Positions 8,104 through 16,706 of a stretch of DNA of 64,000 nucleotides are shown here, piece after piece. The stretch's first letter is position 1, and every line of letters starts with the position of its first letter. The stretch is from a bacterium (GTDB taxonomy: Bacteria > Myxococcota_A > Polyangia > Nannocystales > Nannocystaceae): the NCBI GenBank assembly GCA_024742475.1, contig JANSYI010000003.1, forward strand, positions 1-64,000, read 5' to 3'. Position numbers and translations under genes: made by a program. Under the pieces are notes generated by a model. The model made no database searches. It had not been told where the DNA came from and saw only the letters and a list, made by a program, of their open reading frames with translations.

Positions 8104-8685
8104 TCACTCCGCCTCGCGGGCTTTCCACCGGATCACCCACGAGACCGCTGCACCCTCGACCTCCAGCGTCGCCTCGCCGACGTGCCGGACGAAGTGCGGC
8201 AGCACGGCGATCGATGCACCAATGCCCTCGAGATACAGGGGCTGGTCGAGCATCATCTGCGGGAGGTCGATACCCACCACGCGCACGGCGTCGTCGCGCA
8301 GCGGATCGACCCGCAGGGAGCCCGCGTTGCGCAGGAGCTGGGGATAGCCCCGCTGCGCGAGGCGAATGAGGCTGCCGGGGTTGCCACCGAGCAGCCGCAG
8401 GCCTGCGCGTAAGAAGCCGCTGAGCAGGGGCGAGTCGGCGCTGGCCATGATCGCCGCCTGCGACCAGCGAATGAAGGCCGCGCGGCCGACTGCTTCGTCG
8501 ACCAGGCGCGACAGCTCGATGTCGATCTGAAGCGGCAGCCACTTCGAGCGCGTCGCCGTCTCGATGAGCTCCACGCGCTGCGACCCCAGCTTCGCGCGGA
8601 TCGACGCGTCGACCTCCTCGCCGAGCGCAGCGAGCCCCTCGAGGTTTTCGCGCACCTGCATCGCGCGCATCAGTGGCTCCTGCAC
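8104..8685 (-). CDS. hypothetical soluble protein, possibly DUF2378-like
   Basis: A 193-residue, helix-rich protein without signal or membrane segments. Features such as VDASIRAKLGSQRVELIETA, a central GRAAFIRWSQAAIM, and RRLLGGNPGSLIRLAQRGYPQLLRNAG followed by a beta ending (ATLEVEGAAVSWVI) loosely recall the myxobacterial TIGR02265/DUF2378 proteins, which also end in a sheet. The resemblance is weak and not more than a guess. ATG 8685 is used; an internal ATG seven codons in is also possible. It lies upstream of the DUF4279 gene with an 8-base gap. Confidence 0.6.
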   Translation of the reverse strand: MQEPLMRAMQVRENLEGLAALGEEVDASIRAKLGSQRVELIETATRSKWLPLQIDIELSRLVDEAVGRAAFIRWSQAAIMASADSPLLSGFLRAGLRLLGGNPGSLIRLAQRGYPQLLRNAGSLRVDPLRDDAVRVVGIDLPQMMLDQPLYLEGIGASIAVLPHFVRHVGEATLEVEGAAVSWVIRWKAREAE

Positions 8686-8748
8686 ACCTCGAGTTTGCCA
8701 CGCCCACGCAGATCGGGAAACGCAGCACGAGGACGACGAGCAAGTCCA

Positions 8749-9381
8749 CTAAGGACGCGCAAACTCCAGCACGAGCACGTCGAGCCCGTCGTGGCTGTCG
8801 TCGGCGAGCCTCCAGCCAACCCGCACCTGGTCGCGCCCGTCGAAGGATGCCCAGCGCAAGCCCTCGAAGCCGTTGAACGAGTCGTCCGCTTCGACGAGCG
8901 CAAGGCGGCCATCGCCTTCGATCTCCCACGTCCCGTGCGCAGACCTGCTGCGCGCGCCTCCCTGGAGCGAGAACCGGCCGTCGTCGGTGAAGGTGATCGT
9001 CGCCTCGGCAAACACGGTCTGCGACGCGACTTCGCGGCGACCGTCACCATCGTCGCCGTCGTCGCCGTCGTCGGTACGCTCCTGGTCGACGTGGTGGCAG
9101 GCCCAGGTGCCCAGCAGCCCACGGACGGATTCCTCGTGCGTCGACGGCGGGCGAGCCTCGAAGCACAATCGCAGCCCGGGGTGCTCCACCGAACGCACCA
9201 CCGCGACGCGCCGGCCCTCGATGTGCGTGCGCGCCGGGGTCGAGACCTCCAGCGCGCCGTCGTCCCCTCGAACGGCGTGCGTGTCCGGACAGTACGTCAG
9301 CGTCTCGAAGCCGCTCGCAGGGATCGGCCGGGCCTCGTTGCCCTCGTCGAGGATTCTGTAGAGTTTCCATGGCTTCGACAT
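8749..9381 (-). CDS. hypothetical protein with lipocalin-like C-terminal half
   Basis: ATG 9381 (MSKPWKLYRILDEG) gives 210 residues; upstream codons are Arg-rich noise. An acidic run (DDGDDGDDGDG) at residues ~128-138 splits the protein. After it come LTFTDDGRFSLQGG-like and GTWEIEGDGRLALVEAD strands, a pattern typical of small beta-barrel domains that report concentration-dependent binding; I do not assign a family. No signal peptide. It is the first gene of a run on the minus strand (9381 to 7273) and is divergent from the MORN-like gene at 9559. The shared gap contains three 20-bp repeats. Confidence 0.6.
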   Translation of the reverse strand: MSKPWKLYRILDEGNEARPIPASGFETLTYCPDTHAVRGDDGALEVSTPARTHIEGRRVAVVRSVEHPGLRLCFEARPPSTHEESVRGLLGTWACHHVDQERTDDGDDGDDGDGRREVASQTVFAEATITFTDDGRFSLQGGARSRSAHGTWEIEGDGRLALVEADDSFNGFEGLRWASFDGRDQVRVGWRLADDSHDGLDVLVLEFARP

Positions 9382-9463
9382 ACCGACTCGAGCGGTGTTA
9401 TCACGCGTCCGCGCGCGTTCTCGGCTCGATGTCATGCTTGCAACCGCGCGCATCGTGAGCCAG

Positions 9464-9523
9464 TGGCGCCCACTGCAAGCCCATGGCGTGTCCTGCGAGC
9501 GTTTGGCGCGATCTGAGAGTTGC
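9464..9523 (+). repeat. three direct repeats with exact 20-bp period upstream of 9559 gene
   Basis: TGGCG occurs at 9464, 9484 and 9504. Each unit reads TGGCG-N4-CTG(C/A)(A/G)AG-N4, so 11-12 of 20 positions are shared. A weak fourth unit may start at 9444. The two-helical-turn period puts every site on the same face of the DNA, which is typical of cooperative regulator binding. The array sits 36 bases before ATG 9559 and between two divergent genes. Confidence 0.65.
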
Positions 9524-9558
9524 CAGACGCCATCGGCGGCCGTTTAGTGTCTCTACCG

Positions 9559-12006
9559 ATGTCTGCCGCCAGCGAGAGTCCCAAGTCCGCCACTGCGGCG
9601 GCCCGCACCAAGCCTCCAACGTTCGAACCGCCCGCAGACGGACCGGGAGAGGAGATCGAGGGCGGAGTGGTGGTCGCCCGCGGGCGCTATGAGGGAGGCA
9701 AGCGCGTGGGCACGTGGACGTGGTTGCATCCCAGCGGAGAGAACAAATCGCAGGGGGACTACGTCGATGGGCTGCTCCAGGGGCTTCAGACTCACTGGTA
9801 CGATACCGGTGAGGTCGAGGCTCAGGGGGAGTTCGTCGACGGGCAGGCGCACGGGCGCTGGCAGTGGCGATTCAAGACCGGCGAGCCGAGCCGTGTATGT
9901 ACATACGTGCGAGGGAAGCTCGACGGGCCGTACGAGTCGTGGCACGCCCCCGAACAGCGTAGCTCGCGTGGAACCTTCAAAGCCGGCAAACGCCATGGTG
10001 ATTGGGTCTGGTGGTACAAGAACGGCACCAAGCGCACCGTTCGCGGGTATGCCGACCACGAGGTCAAGCACGGACTCGAGGAGGAGTACGCCGAGGACGG
10101 TACGCTGCAGCATCGTACCCACTGGGAGCAGGGGCAGCGGTCGGGGCTATGCGAGCGCTTCTACCCCGACGGCAAACCCAAGGAGCGAGCACACTACGTG
10201 GCCGGCCAGTACCACGGCACGGTCGAACGCTGGGACGCCAAGGGCAAGCAGAGCACCGCCGAGTATCTGCACGGCATGCCCGCCGAACTCGACGCAAAGG
10301 CGCTCGCCTCGATCGCCAAGGAGATCGGGAAGCAGGCGTTCGACTACGAGAAGCTCGACGCCATCGGCGACCTCGTCGACACCGCAGTCCGGCCGGCGCT
10401 GCTCGTTCGAATGCACGACGCGGGCCTCCTCGACCTCGGCAAGGAGCAAGTGCTGTGGTCTCGTCTCGACGCGGCGACGCTCAGCGGCGCCCAGCTGGCC
10501 AGCATCTTGTCCGGCATCGAGGACTACGAGCGCAGTGACGGCTACCTGCACACGATGCTCACCGCCGATTGGCCCAGCGATCTGGACGCCCTAGCGATGC
10601 AGGTCTACGCCCGCGACCCCGAGCCGCTCGACGCAGCGTGGCGCGACTTTCCACCCCGGGTGCGCAAGGGCTTCTCCCTGGTCCTCCTTCGCCACGGTGT
10701 GCTGAGCGTCGACGCCTACGACGGCGACATCCTCACCGAGCTCGCCAAGGTATGCGTCCAGCACGGCCTGCCCGAGACGCTGTGGGTGCTCGGCGAGCAG
10801 GGGACCCCCCACGCGGTGCCGCTTCAGTTGGCGAACACGCGGCCCTCGGAGCACTTCTACGCGTTCATCGAGCCGCTCGGCGGCCGCAAGAAGTGGGCGG
10901 CGGCTCTGCGCAAGGCGTCCGCCAAGGCGAGCGTCGACTATGACGGCTTCATCGATGCGTTCGAGCTGTCGACGACCAAGCAGCTCGACAAGCTCGTCGA
11001 CCGCGTCCGAATGCAGGTCCACCAGCTGATCGAGTGCGTGATTCGGCTGCGCAACGACAAGCCCGCAGCGTTGATCAAGCTCGCGGAGTCGACCGCGTCG
11101 GACGAGCTGCGGGCGGTGGCTGCGATCGCGGCGGCGCTGCGATTGGGCGGCGCATCCAAGCCCGTCCCGCAGGAGCTCGACGCGCTCATCGGGTTCGACG
11201 GCTACCAGGTCCTCGACGGCAGCGGACCCTTCATCGGCCTCGAGGAGACCCTCGGCGCCCTCGAGGCGGTCGGAGAGGAGCGTGCGCACGCGATCATCGC
11301 TCGCCGGCTCGAGCAGACCTCCAGGCCGTACCGCGCGATTCCAGCCCTCGGTGTGTTCCCCGACCCTGGGCTGAGGGAGCGGGCGTTCGAGGTGATTCGA
11401 GGGGCGGCGGGGCAGAAGCACTACGACATGCCGTTCATGGCGAATGCGCTGGCCCACTGGGGGCCCGACGCGCTGCCCTTGCTGCAGCAGCGCTACGACG
11501 CCGCCGATGAGCCTGCGCTTCGCGACACCTACCGTTGGGCCACCCTCATCGTGTTGGCGGAGCTGGCCAAGGCGGGGCAGGGGTGGGACGCGTGTTACGA
11601 CCCGCACATCGAGTTTCACGACTGGTCGAGCGCGGTCAGTCGCCACGACTACGACAACTTCATCCAGCCGCTCCTGGTCCAGGCTACGGCGGCCCTGCCC
11701 CTCGACCGGGCCCGCACGGTCCTGCTCGCTGCGCTCGACGGCGAGAAGGCCCACGCCGAGCGGCCCCTGGTGTGTCTGAAGGACGTCAAGGACACGGCGG
11801 TCTGGACCGCCGCGTTCACCCTGCTGCTCGACCACGCCGCGTCGCTCGACCGCGAGGGCGCCGGCGTGGTGGTGGGCGTCCTCGAGTCGCTCGGAGACGA
11901 CGCGGACGACTGGGTGCGGTGGTGTCTGCACAACGACCCCCCGCCCGCGCTCATGACGATCCTCCGCGCCGCCTACCGGGATCTCGAGACGCGCATGAAG
12001 GCGTAG
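9559..12006 (+). CDS. large protein with MORN/YwqK-like repeats and long helical C-terminal region
   Basis: ATG 9559 gives 815 residues. Residues ~45-255 hold about nine YwqK/MORN-like repeats (G.Y..G...G.W.W.hP.G...; for example GRYEGGKRVGTWTWLHPSGE and GTFKAGKRHGDWVWWYKNGT), each a beta hairpin around Gly and aromatic residues. After LHGMPAELD the remaining ~550 residues are helical with HEAT-like character (DELRAVAAIAAALRLGG; WGPDALPLLQQRYDAADEPAL) and no known catalytic motif. No signal peptide, so it is probably cytoplasmic and scaffold-like. Regulatory repeats lie immediately upstream. It converges with the phosphoesterase gene, leaving 13 bases. Confidence 0.75.
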   Translation: MSAASESPKSATAAARTKPPTFEPPADGPGEEIEGGVVVARGRYEGGKRVGTWTWLHPSGENKSQGDYVDGLLQGLQTHWYDTGEVEAQGEFVDGQAHGRWQWRFKTGEPSRVCTYVRGKLDGPYESWHAPEQRSSRGTFKAGKRHGDWVWWYKNGTKRTVRGYADHEVKHGLEEEYAEDGTLQHRTHWEQGQRSGLCERFYPDGKPKERAHYVAGQYHGTVERWDAKGKQSTAEYLHGMPAELDAKALASIAKEIGKQAFDYEKLDAIGDLVDTAVRPALLVRMHDAGLLDLGKEQVLWSRLDAATLSGAQLASILSGIEDYERSDGYLHTMLTADWPSDLDALAMQVYARDPEPLDAAWRDFPPRVRKGFSLVLLRHGVLSVDAYDGDILTELAKVCVQHGLPETLWVLGEQGTPHAVPLQLANTRPSEHFYAFIEPLGGRKKWAAALRKASAKASVDYDGFIDAFELSTTKQLDKLVDRVRMQVHQLIECVIRLRNDKPAALIKLAESTASDELRAVAAIAAALRLGGASKPVPQELDALIGFDGYQVLDGSGPFIGLEETLGALEAVGEERAHAIIARRLEQTSRPYRAIPALGVFPDPGLRERAFEVIRGAAGQKHYDMPFMANALAHWGPDALPLLQQRYDAADEPALRDTYRWATLIVLAELAKAGQGWDACYDPHIEFHDWSSAVSRHDYDNFIQPLLVQATAALPLDRARTVLLAALDGEKAHAERPLVCLKDVKDTAVWTAAFTLLLDHAASLDREGAGVVVGVLESLGDDADDWVRWCLHNDPPPALMTILRAAYRDLETRMKA

Positions 12007-12019
12007 TTGGGTATCCGAC

Positions 12020-12841
12020 TCACGCTCGGACCAGCTCGATGATCGGCAGCTCGGGGCGGCACGTGAAGCGCGCGGGCACGATGCTCGTGCCGGTGCCGCG
12101 CGAGACGTACATCGGGCCGATCGTCGTGTCGTACCAGCCGGCCACGTAGTCGCCGCTGCCTGGCGGCGTGAAGGGGGCGAGGCCCGCCGCGGTGATCTGG
12201 CCGCCATGCGTGTGGCCGCTGAGGCACAGGTCGAACGCGGCCTCGCCGTGGTCGCGGTCGACGAAGGCTGGGCTGTGGGTCAGCAGCACGCGTGGCCCCT
12301 CGCGCCCGGGGGCCGCGATCGCAGCGGGCGACCCTGCCGTGGAGTCGTCGCTCGCGTACAGCGACACGCCTTCGACCTCGAGCCAGTCGTCGACGAGCAG
12401 CGTCGTGTGGGTCTTGGCGTAGACCTCGCGCAGCGCGGCGAGGTCGAGCGCGCCCCAGTGCTCCCAGTTGCCCAGCGTGCTGACCACCTTCGCCCCGGTC
12501 CCGGCAAGCGCGGCGCACAGCTCCGCCAGCACCGAGGTGTCGGCCTCGTCGTCGATCATGTCGCCCGTGAGCGCGACCACCTGGGGCGCCGCCGCCACGA
12601 TCGATTCGAGGATCCGGTCCTCCACCCGACCCAGCGATGTCAGGTGTGCGTCGGTGATCTGCGCGATGCGAAGGCCCTGCAACGACGCGGGAAGCCCCTC
12701 GACCGCGTGCGAGATGAGCTCCACCTCGAGCCAGCGCGGCTCCACCCCAAACGCATCCACCGCCGCGGCCCCAGCCACGAGCGCCGCCCCGCCCACGAGC
12801 ACTCTGCGGCGGGTCCATTGACGAGAGCGGCCGGTGAACAT
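12020..12841 (-). CDS. Tat-exported calcineurin-like metallophosphoesterase (YkuE-type)
   Basis: ATG 12841 gives 273 residues with a twin-arginine signal (TRRRVLVGGAALVAGAAAV). The catalytic motifs appear in order: ITDAHL (DxH), LTGDMIDD (GDxxD), LGNWEHW (GNxxH/E variant), LLTHSPAF and SGHTHGGQI. This matches membrane-proximal YkuE/YaeI-like enzymes that cleave phosphodiester or UDP-lipid substrates outside the cytoplasm. Asn-Trp-Glu-His replaces the usual GNHD/E, as in many YkuE relatives. A gene of similar type often acts on lipid intermediates, but the substrate cannot be told here. It diverges from the DUF1592 gene. Confidence 0.88.
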   Translation of the reverse strand: MFTGRSRQWTRRRVLVGGAALVAGAAAVDAFGVEPRWLEVELISHAVEGLPASLQGLRIAQITDAHLTSLGRVEDRILESIVAAAPQVVALTGDMIDDEADTSVLAELCAALAGTGAKVVSTLGNWEHWGALDLAALREVYAKTHTTLLVDDWLEVEGVSLYASDDSTAGSPAAIAAPGREGPRVLLTHSPAFVDRDHGEAAFDLCLSGHTHGGQITAAGLAPFTPPGSGDYVAGWYDTTIGPMYVSRGTGTSIVPARFTCRPELPIIELVRA

Positions 12842-12901
12842 GGATGCATGATGCCCGCCGCACAGTGACGTGCGTCCGCGATTCATGCCCCGCGAACTTT
12901 T

Positions 12902-12917
12902 TTCCGCCCCGGCGGAA
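12902..12917. promoter_or_regulatory. palindrome between divergent genes
   Basis: TTCCGCC-CC-GGCGGAA is a perfect 7-bp inverted repeat with a 2-base centre, located between the phosphoesterase start (12841) and the DUF1592 gene start (12967). Its length and symmetry suit a dimeric regulator. No other evidence. Confidence 0.4.
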
Positions 12918-12966
12918 TCCAAAATGGCGGCTTTGCATCCACCACCTCGGGGAACGAGCGAAACCG

Positions 12967-14640
12967 ATGAGGAACGGCAAGAAATGGGCGTTTGCGTGCG
13001 TACTACTCGGATCGGGCTGCTACGAGGGCGCCAATGGCGCGATGGGGGGCACCGACGGTGAGACGGACTCGGTGGCGTCCGAGGGGGGCTCGGCAGGGGA
13101 GGGCGGAGACGAGACGGGGGAGCCCTCGGGCGAGGAAGGCTGCGGCCCGCCGAGCGCTCCGCTGCGGCGGCTGAGCCGGCGCGAGCTCGACGCGACGCTG
13201 CGGGACCTGCTCGGCGACGAGACGCAGCCGGCCACGACGATCCTGCACGACGACCGCGTGCCCGGTGCCTTCGACACCCACGCCAACCTCAACCCGGTCA
13301 ACGACGGCCTGGTCTACGACTACATGCTACTGGCCGAGGACGTGTCCGCGCGGGCCAGCGGCGATCTGACTGCGCTGACCGGGTGTGACGACCCCGGCTC
13401 CGAGACGTGCGCGATCGACTTCATCGCCTCGCTGTGCCCTCGCGCCCTGCGGCGGCCGTGCTCGGCAGACGAGCGCGATGCGTGGTTGGCCACCTGGAGC
13501 GAGGCGAGCGAGCTCGCAGAGCCCGCCGATGGGTACCGGGTGATGCTCACCTCGGTGCTGCAGAGCGCCGACTTCCTCTACCGTCCCGAGATCGGCGTCG
13601 ATGGGTCGCAGTACCCCGAGCGCCGCGCGCTGTCGGGGTACGAAGTGGCCAGCCGTCTCTCGTATCTGCTGTGGGGCACCATGCCCGACGACGTTCTGTT
13701 CGAGGCCGCCGCGTCCGGGGCCTTGGACGAGGCCGACGGCGTCACGCAGCAGGCCACGCGCATGCTCGCCGACCCCCGCGCCGTCACGACCACCGTGCAC
13801 TTCCACCAGCAGTGGCTGGGCATCTCGGCGATCGGCGAGACGATCAAGGCCCAGCAGTTCGCCGGCTACACCGACATTCGCGACGACCTGCAGATCCAAG
13901 CCGCAATGCTCATCGAGGACGTCACCCTCGGAGGCGGATCGCTCGAGGAGCTGCTGACCGCCTCGTACACCTACCTCAACGACCCCCTCGCCGACTTCTA
14001 CGGCCTGCCGCGACCCGGCACCGGCGATGCGTTCGAGCGCGTCTCGCTCGAGGAGGGGCGGCACGCCGGCATTCTCACCCACCCCGCGTTCTTGGCGACG
14101 TACGGCAGCATGGACGCCTCCGCCCCGGTGCGACGCGGCCTCGCGGTGCTCGAGCAGCTGCTGTGTTCATCGCCTCCGCCCCCGCCCCCGGACGTCTCGG
14201 ACACCTTGCCCGAGGTCGAACTCGATGGCACCACCCGCGACCGCTACGAGGCCCACACCTCCGACCCGTCCTGCGCGGGCTGTCACATCCCGATCGACGG
14301 CATCGGCTTCTCCTTCGAGCACTACGACGCCGTCGGCCGCTGGCGCGACGAGGAGAACGGCCACCCCATCGACGCCAGCGGCGAGCTCTCGGGCACGGAC
14401 GTCGACGGCACCTTCGACGGCGCGGCCGAGCTCGGTGCTCGGCTCGCGCAGAGCGAGCAGGTGTCGGCCTGCTACGTCCGCAACCTGTTCGAGTTCACCT
14501 ACGGCGCCACCATCGAAGGCGAGAGCGCGTGCGTCGTCGAGCCCGTCGCTGCCGCGTTCATCGACGAGGGCGGCAACTTCGAATCTCTCATCCTCGCGCT
14601 CGTCGCCAGCGACGACTTCCGCACCCGAGGCGAACTGTAG
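12967..14640 (+). CDS. DUF1592/DUF1588/DUF1585 lipoprotein with CxxCH motif
   Basis: ATG 12967 gives 557 residues and a lipobox (LGSGC at residue 18) followed by a Glu/Gly/Ser linker. RRLSRRELDATLRDLLG starts the DUF1587-like region; DUF1592 covers roughly residues 190-330 (LSYLLWGTMPDDVLFEAA). DUF1588 begins near 385 (RRGLAVLEQLLCSSPPPPPP) and holds SCAGCH near 436, a possible covalent heme site. DUF1585 ends the protein (NLFEFTYGATIEG..SACV). This family, first seen in planctomycetes, is almost always paired with DUF1552, as here. Role unknown; probably an envelope redox or assembly protein. Confidence 0.9.
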   Translation: MRNGKKWAFACVLLGSGCYEGANGAMGGTDGETDSVASEGGSAGEGGDETGEPSGEEGCGPPSAPLRRLSRRELDATLRDLLGDETQPATTILHDDRVPGAFDTHANLNPVNDGLVYDYMLLAEDVSARASGDLTALTGCDDPGSETCAIDFIASLCPRALRRPCSADERDAWLATWSEASELAEPADGYRVMLTSVLQSADFLYRPEIGVDGSQYPERRALSGYEVASRLSYLLWGTMPDDVLFEAAASGALDEADGVTQQATRMLADPRAVTTTVHFHQQWLGISAIGETIKAQQFAGYTDIRDDLQIQAAMLIEDVTLGGGSLEELLTASYTYLNDPLADFYGLPRPGTGDAFERVSLEEGRHAGILTHPAFLATYGSMDASAPVRRGLAVLEQLLCSSPPPPPPDVSDTLPEVELDGTTRDRYEAHTSDPSCAGCHIPIDGIGFSFEHYDAVGRWRDEENGHPIDASGELSGTDVDGTFDGAAELGARLAQSEQVSACYVRNLFEFTYGATIEGESACVVEPVAAAFIDEGGNFESLILALVASDDFRTRGEL

Positions 14641-14650
14641 GAGCCGTTCG

Positions 14651-16063
14651 ATGCACATCAAGTCATTCTCCAAGCCTCTTTCGCGCCGCCACGTCCTGCG
14701 GGGCCTCTCGTCCTCCGCCATCGCGCTTCCGCTGCTCGAGGTGATGGGCTGCTCCGACGCCGACCCGCGCGAGGACGTCGGCGCGGCACCCCGCAGCGGG
14801 GGCACGATCAAGCGCTTCATCGGCTCGATCATTCCCAACGGCGTCGTCCCCGACGCGTGGTTCCCCACGCAAAGCGGCGGCGGCCTGCAGTGGGGCTCGA
14901 GCATGCAGCCCATGCCCGAGCACGGCCTGGCCGGGCTGTCCGACTTTGCCGACGACCTCATCGTCTTGCGGGGCATCGAGAACGTGGTCGGTCAGCGCAA
15001 CCTGGGCGCCGGACACATCGCCGGCATTCAGTCGATGCTCACCGGGCACGAGCTCGTGACGCCGACGGACAACACCTCCGACTGGGTCATGACCGGTCCC
15101 AGCATCGATCAGATCATCGCCGAGCACTGGGAGTCCCAGCTGGGCGCGCCCTTGGCCAAGCGCACCCTCAACATCACCGCGCGCGGCAACATGATCTCCT
15201 TCAACGCCGAGGGCGCGCCCGCGGCCAAGAAGAAGAACGTCGAGAACCTCTTCGACGAGGTCTTCGGCCTCGCGGCGCTGCCGGCCGAGGAGCGCGCTCG
15301 CATTCGGGCCGAGCGCAAGAGCGTGCTCGACGGCGTCATGAGCAGCTACAGCGCGCTCGAGGCCAGGGTGAGCGGCGCCGACAAGGCGCGCGTACAGGCA
15401 CACCTCGACGCCATTCGCGAGCTCGAGCTGCGCATCGACACCGAGCTCGAGTGCACGATTCCCCAGGCCGAGGCCTACGTCCAGCCCCAAGGCGGCGGCG
15501 AGTGGGAGAACCTCCCGGCGTGGATCGACATGATGCAGGACCTGCTCGTGCTGGCCTTCTCGTGTGACGTCACCCGCAGCGCCACCGTGCAGCTGCGGGA
15601 CTGCGGGGGAGGGCAGTCGTACCTGCCGTGGCTCGGGTGGGGCGCGTACGAGGAGGACGGGTCGAACTACGATCTGCACGAGCACCACGAGATGTCGCAC
15701 CGCTGGCGCAACGACGAAGACGCGGTCCGGCTCGCGCTCGCCGCTCAGTACTACTCGGCCCAAAACGCCACCTTGCTCGACAAGATGCGCGCGACGCCCG
15801 AGGGCGGCGGCACCCTCTACGACAGCGTCCTCTTGCTGCAAGGCTCCGACATCGCCGTGGGGTCCCACGAGCAGGTCGACATGCCCTTCGTCGTCGTCGG
15901 CCCCGCCGGCGGTGCGGTCCGCGGCAACCGAATGATCGAGCTGGGCGATCAGACGCCGCACAACCGCCTGTTGGCCGCAGTGCTTCGCGCGCTCGGGATG
16001 GCCGACATCACCCACGTAGGGGCGAGCGATGTGGACTACGGCGCGACGATTTCGCTCGCGTGA
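14651..16063 (+). CDS. DUF1552 protein with Tat signal
   Basis: The ATG at 14651 follows a good ribosome site (TAGGAG, 14638-14643) and gives 470 residues. SRRHVLRGLSSSAIALPLLE is a Tat-type signal. The body has the DUF1552 hallmarks: KRFIGSIIPNGVVPDAWFP, the SIDQIIAEHW segment, LEARVSGADKARVQAHLDAI, and a late HHEMSHRW with LLQGSDIAVGSHE, resembling the sulfatase-like/DUF1501 superfamily. It is the standard partner of the DUF1592 lipoprotein 10 bases upstream, so the two are one operon. The ECF sigma gene follows 19 bases later. Confidence 0.9.
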   Translation: MHIKSFSKPLSRRHVLRGLSSSAIALPLLEVMGCSDADPREDVGAAPRSGGTIKRFIGSIIPNGVVPDAWFPTQSGGGLQWGSSMQPMPEHGLAGLSDFADDLIVLRGIENVVGQRNLGAGHIAGIQSMLTGHELVTPTDNTSDWVMTGPSIDQIIAEHWESQLGAPLAKRTLNITARGNMISFNAEGAPAAKKKNVENLFDEVFGLAALPAEERARIRAERKSVLDGVMSSYSALEARVSGADKARVQAHLDAIRELELRIDTELECTIPQAEAYVQPQGGGEWENLPAWIDMMQDLLVLAFSCDVTRSATVQLRDCGGGQSYLPWLGWGAYEEDGSNYDLHEHHEMSHRWRNDEDAVRLALAAQYYSAQNATLLDKMRATPEGGGTLYDSVLLLQGSDIAVGSHEQVDMPFVVVGPAGGAVRGNRMIELGDQTPHNRLLAAVLRALGMADITHVGASDVDYGATISLA

Positions 16064-16082
16064 TCGGGCTAGACTCGCGCTG

Positions 16083-16706
16083 ATGCCCGACGACTTCGAG
16101 CTGCTCGACCGATGGCGGTCGGGGGACCGGACCGCCGGCAACGAGCTCTTCGAGCGGCACTTCGGGGCCGTCTACCGCTTCTTTCGCAACAAGGCCGCCG
16201 ACGCCATCGACGACCTCACCCAGCGCACCTTTCTCGCGTGCGCCGAACACCAGAGCGCGTTTCGCCAGGAGGCCAGCTTTCGCACCTACCTGTTTGCGAT
16301 CGCGCGCAACGAGCTTCGCGCGCACATCCGCCGGCTGCACCGGGGCGTCGACGTCGATCCGCAGACCCAGTCGATCATGGATCTGGTGGTCTCGATGCGG
16401 CAGCGGCTGACCGACGCCGAAGACCACCGGCGGCTGCTCTTCGGGCTGTGCCAGCTCCCGCTCGACTACCAGATCGCGCTCGAGCTGCACTACTGGGAGG
16501 GGCTGACGGTCGAGGAGATCGCGCGCGTGCTCGACGTCCCCTTGGGCACGGCCAAGAGCCGGCTGCGGCGCGGACGAGATCGGCTGGCGCGCAACGTGGC
16601 CGACCTGGGCGACGATGCCCCGATCCCCGAGGTCACCTTGGCCAACCTCGACCGCTGGTCCAGCGAGATCCGGGCGAAGCTCGACGCGGAGTCGCAGGCC
16701 CCGTGA
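16083..16706 (+). CDS. ECF-type RNA polymerase sigma factor
   Basis: ATG 16083 gives 207 residues. Region 2 is clear (FGAVYRFFRNKAADAIDDLT, QRTFLACAEH, FRTYLFAIARNELRAHIRR) as is region 4 (LELHYWEGLTVEEIARVLDV then PLGTAKSRLRRGRDRL). The short C-terminal tail ends in SEIRAKLDAE. No anti-sigma gene is adjacent. Instead its stop overlaps the GTG of a Ser/Thr kinase (GTGA), a layout of ECF sigma factors that are controlled by, or co-expressed with, Hanks kinases in Myxococcota and Planctomycetota. Phosphorylation control is therefore a reasonable but unproven guess. Confidence 0.92.
   Translation: MPDDFELLDRWRSGDRTAGNELFERHFGAVYRFFRNKAADAIDDLTQRTFLACAEHQSAFRQEASFRTYLFAIARNELRAHIRRLHRGVDVDPQTQSIMDLVVSMRQRLTDAEDHRRLLFGLCQLPLDYQIALELHYWEGLTVEEIARVLDVPLGTAKSRLRRGRDRLARNVADLGDDAPIPEVTLANLDRWSSEIRAKLDAESQAP

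Noticed and set aside
12942..12955. ATGGCGGCTTTGCAT before the DUF1592 gene
   Set aside because: GG and GC are separated by 7 bases, not 10, so it is not a -24/-12 element.
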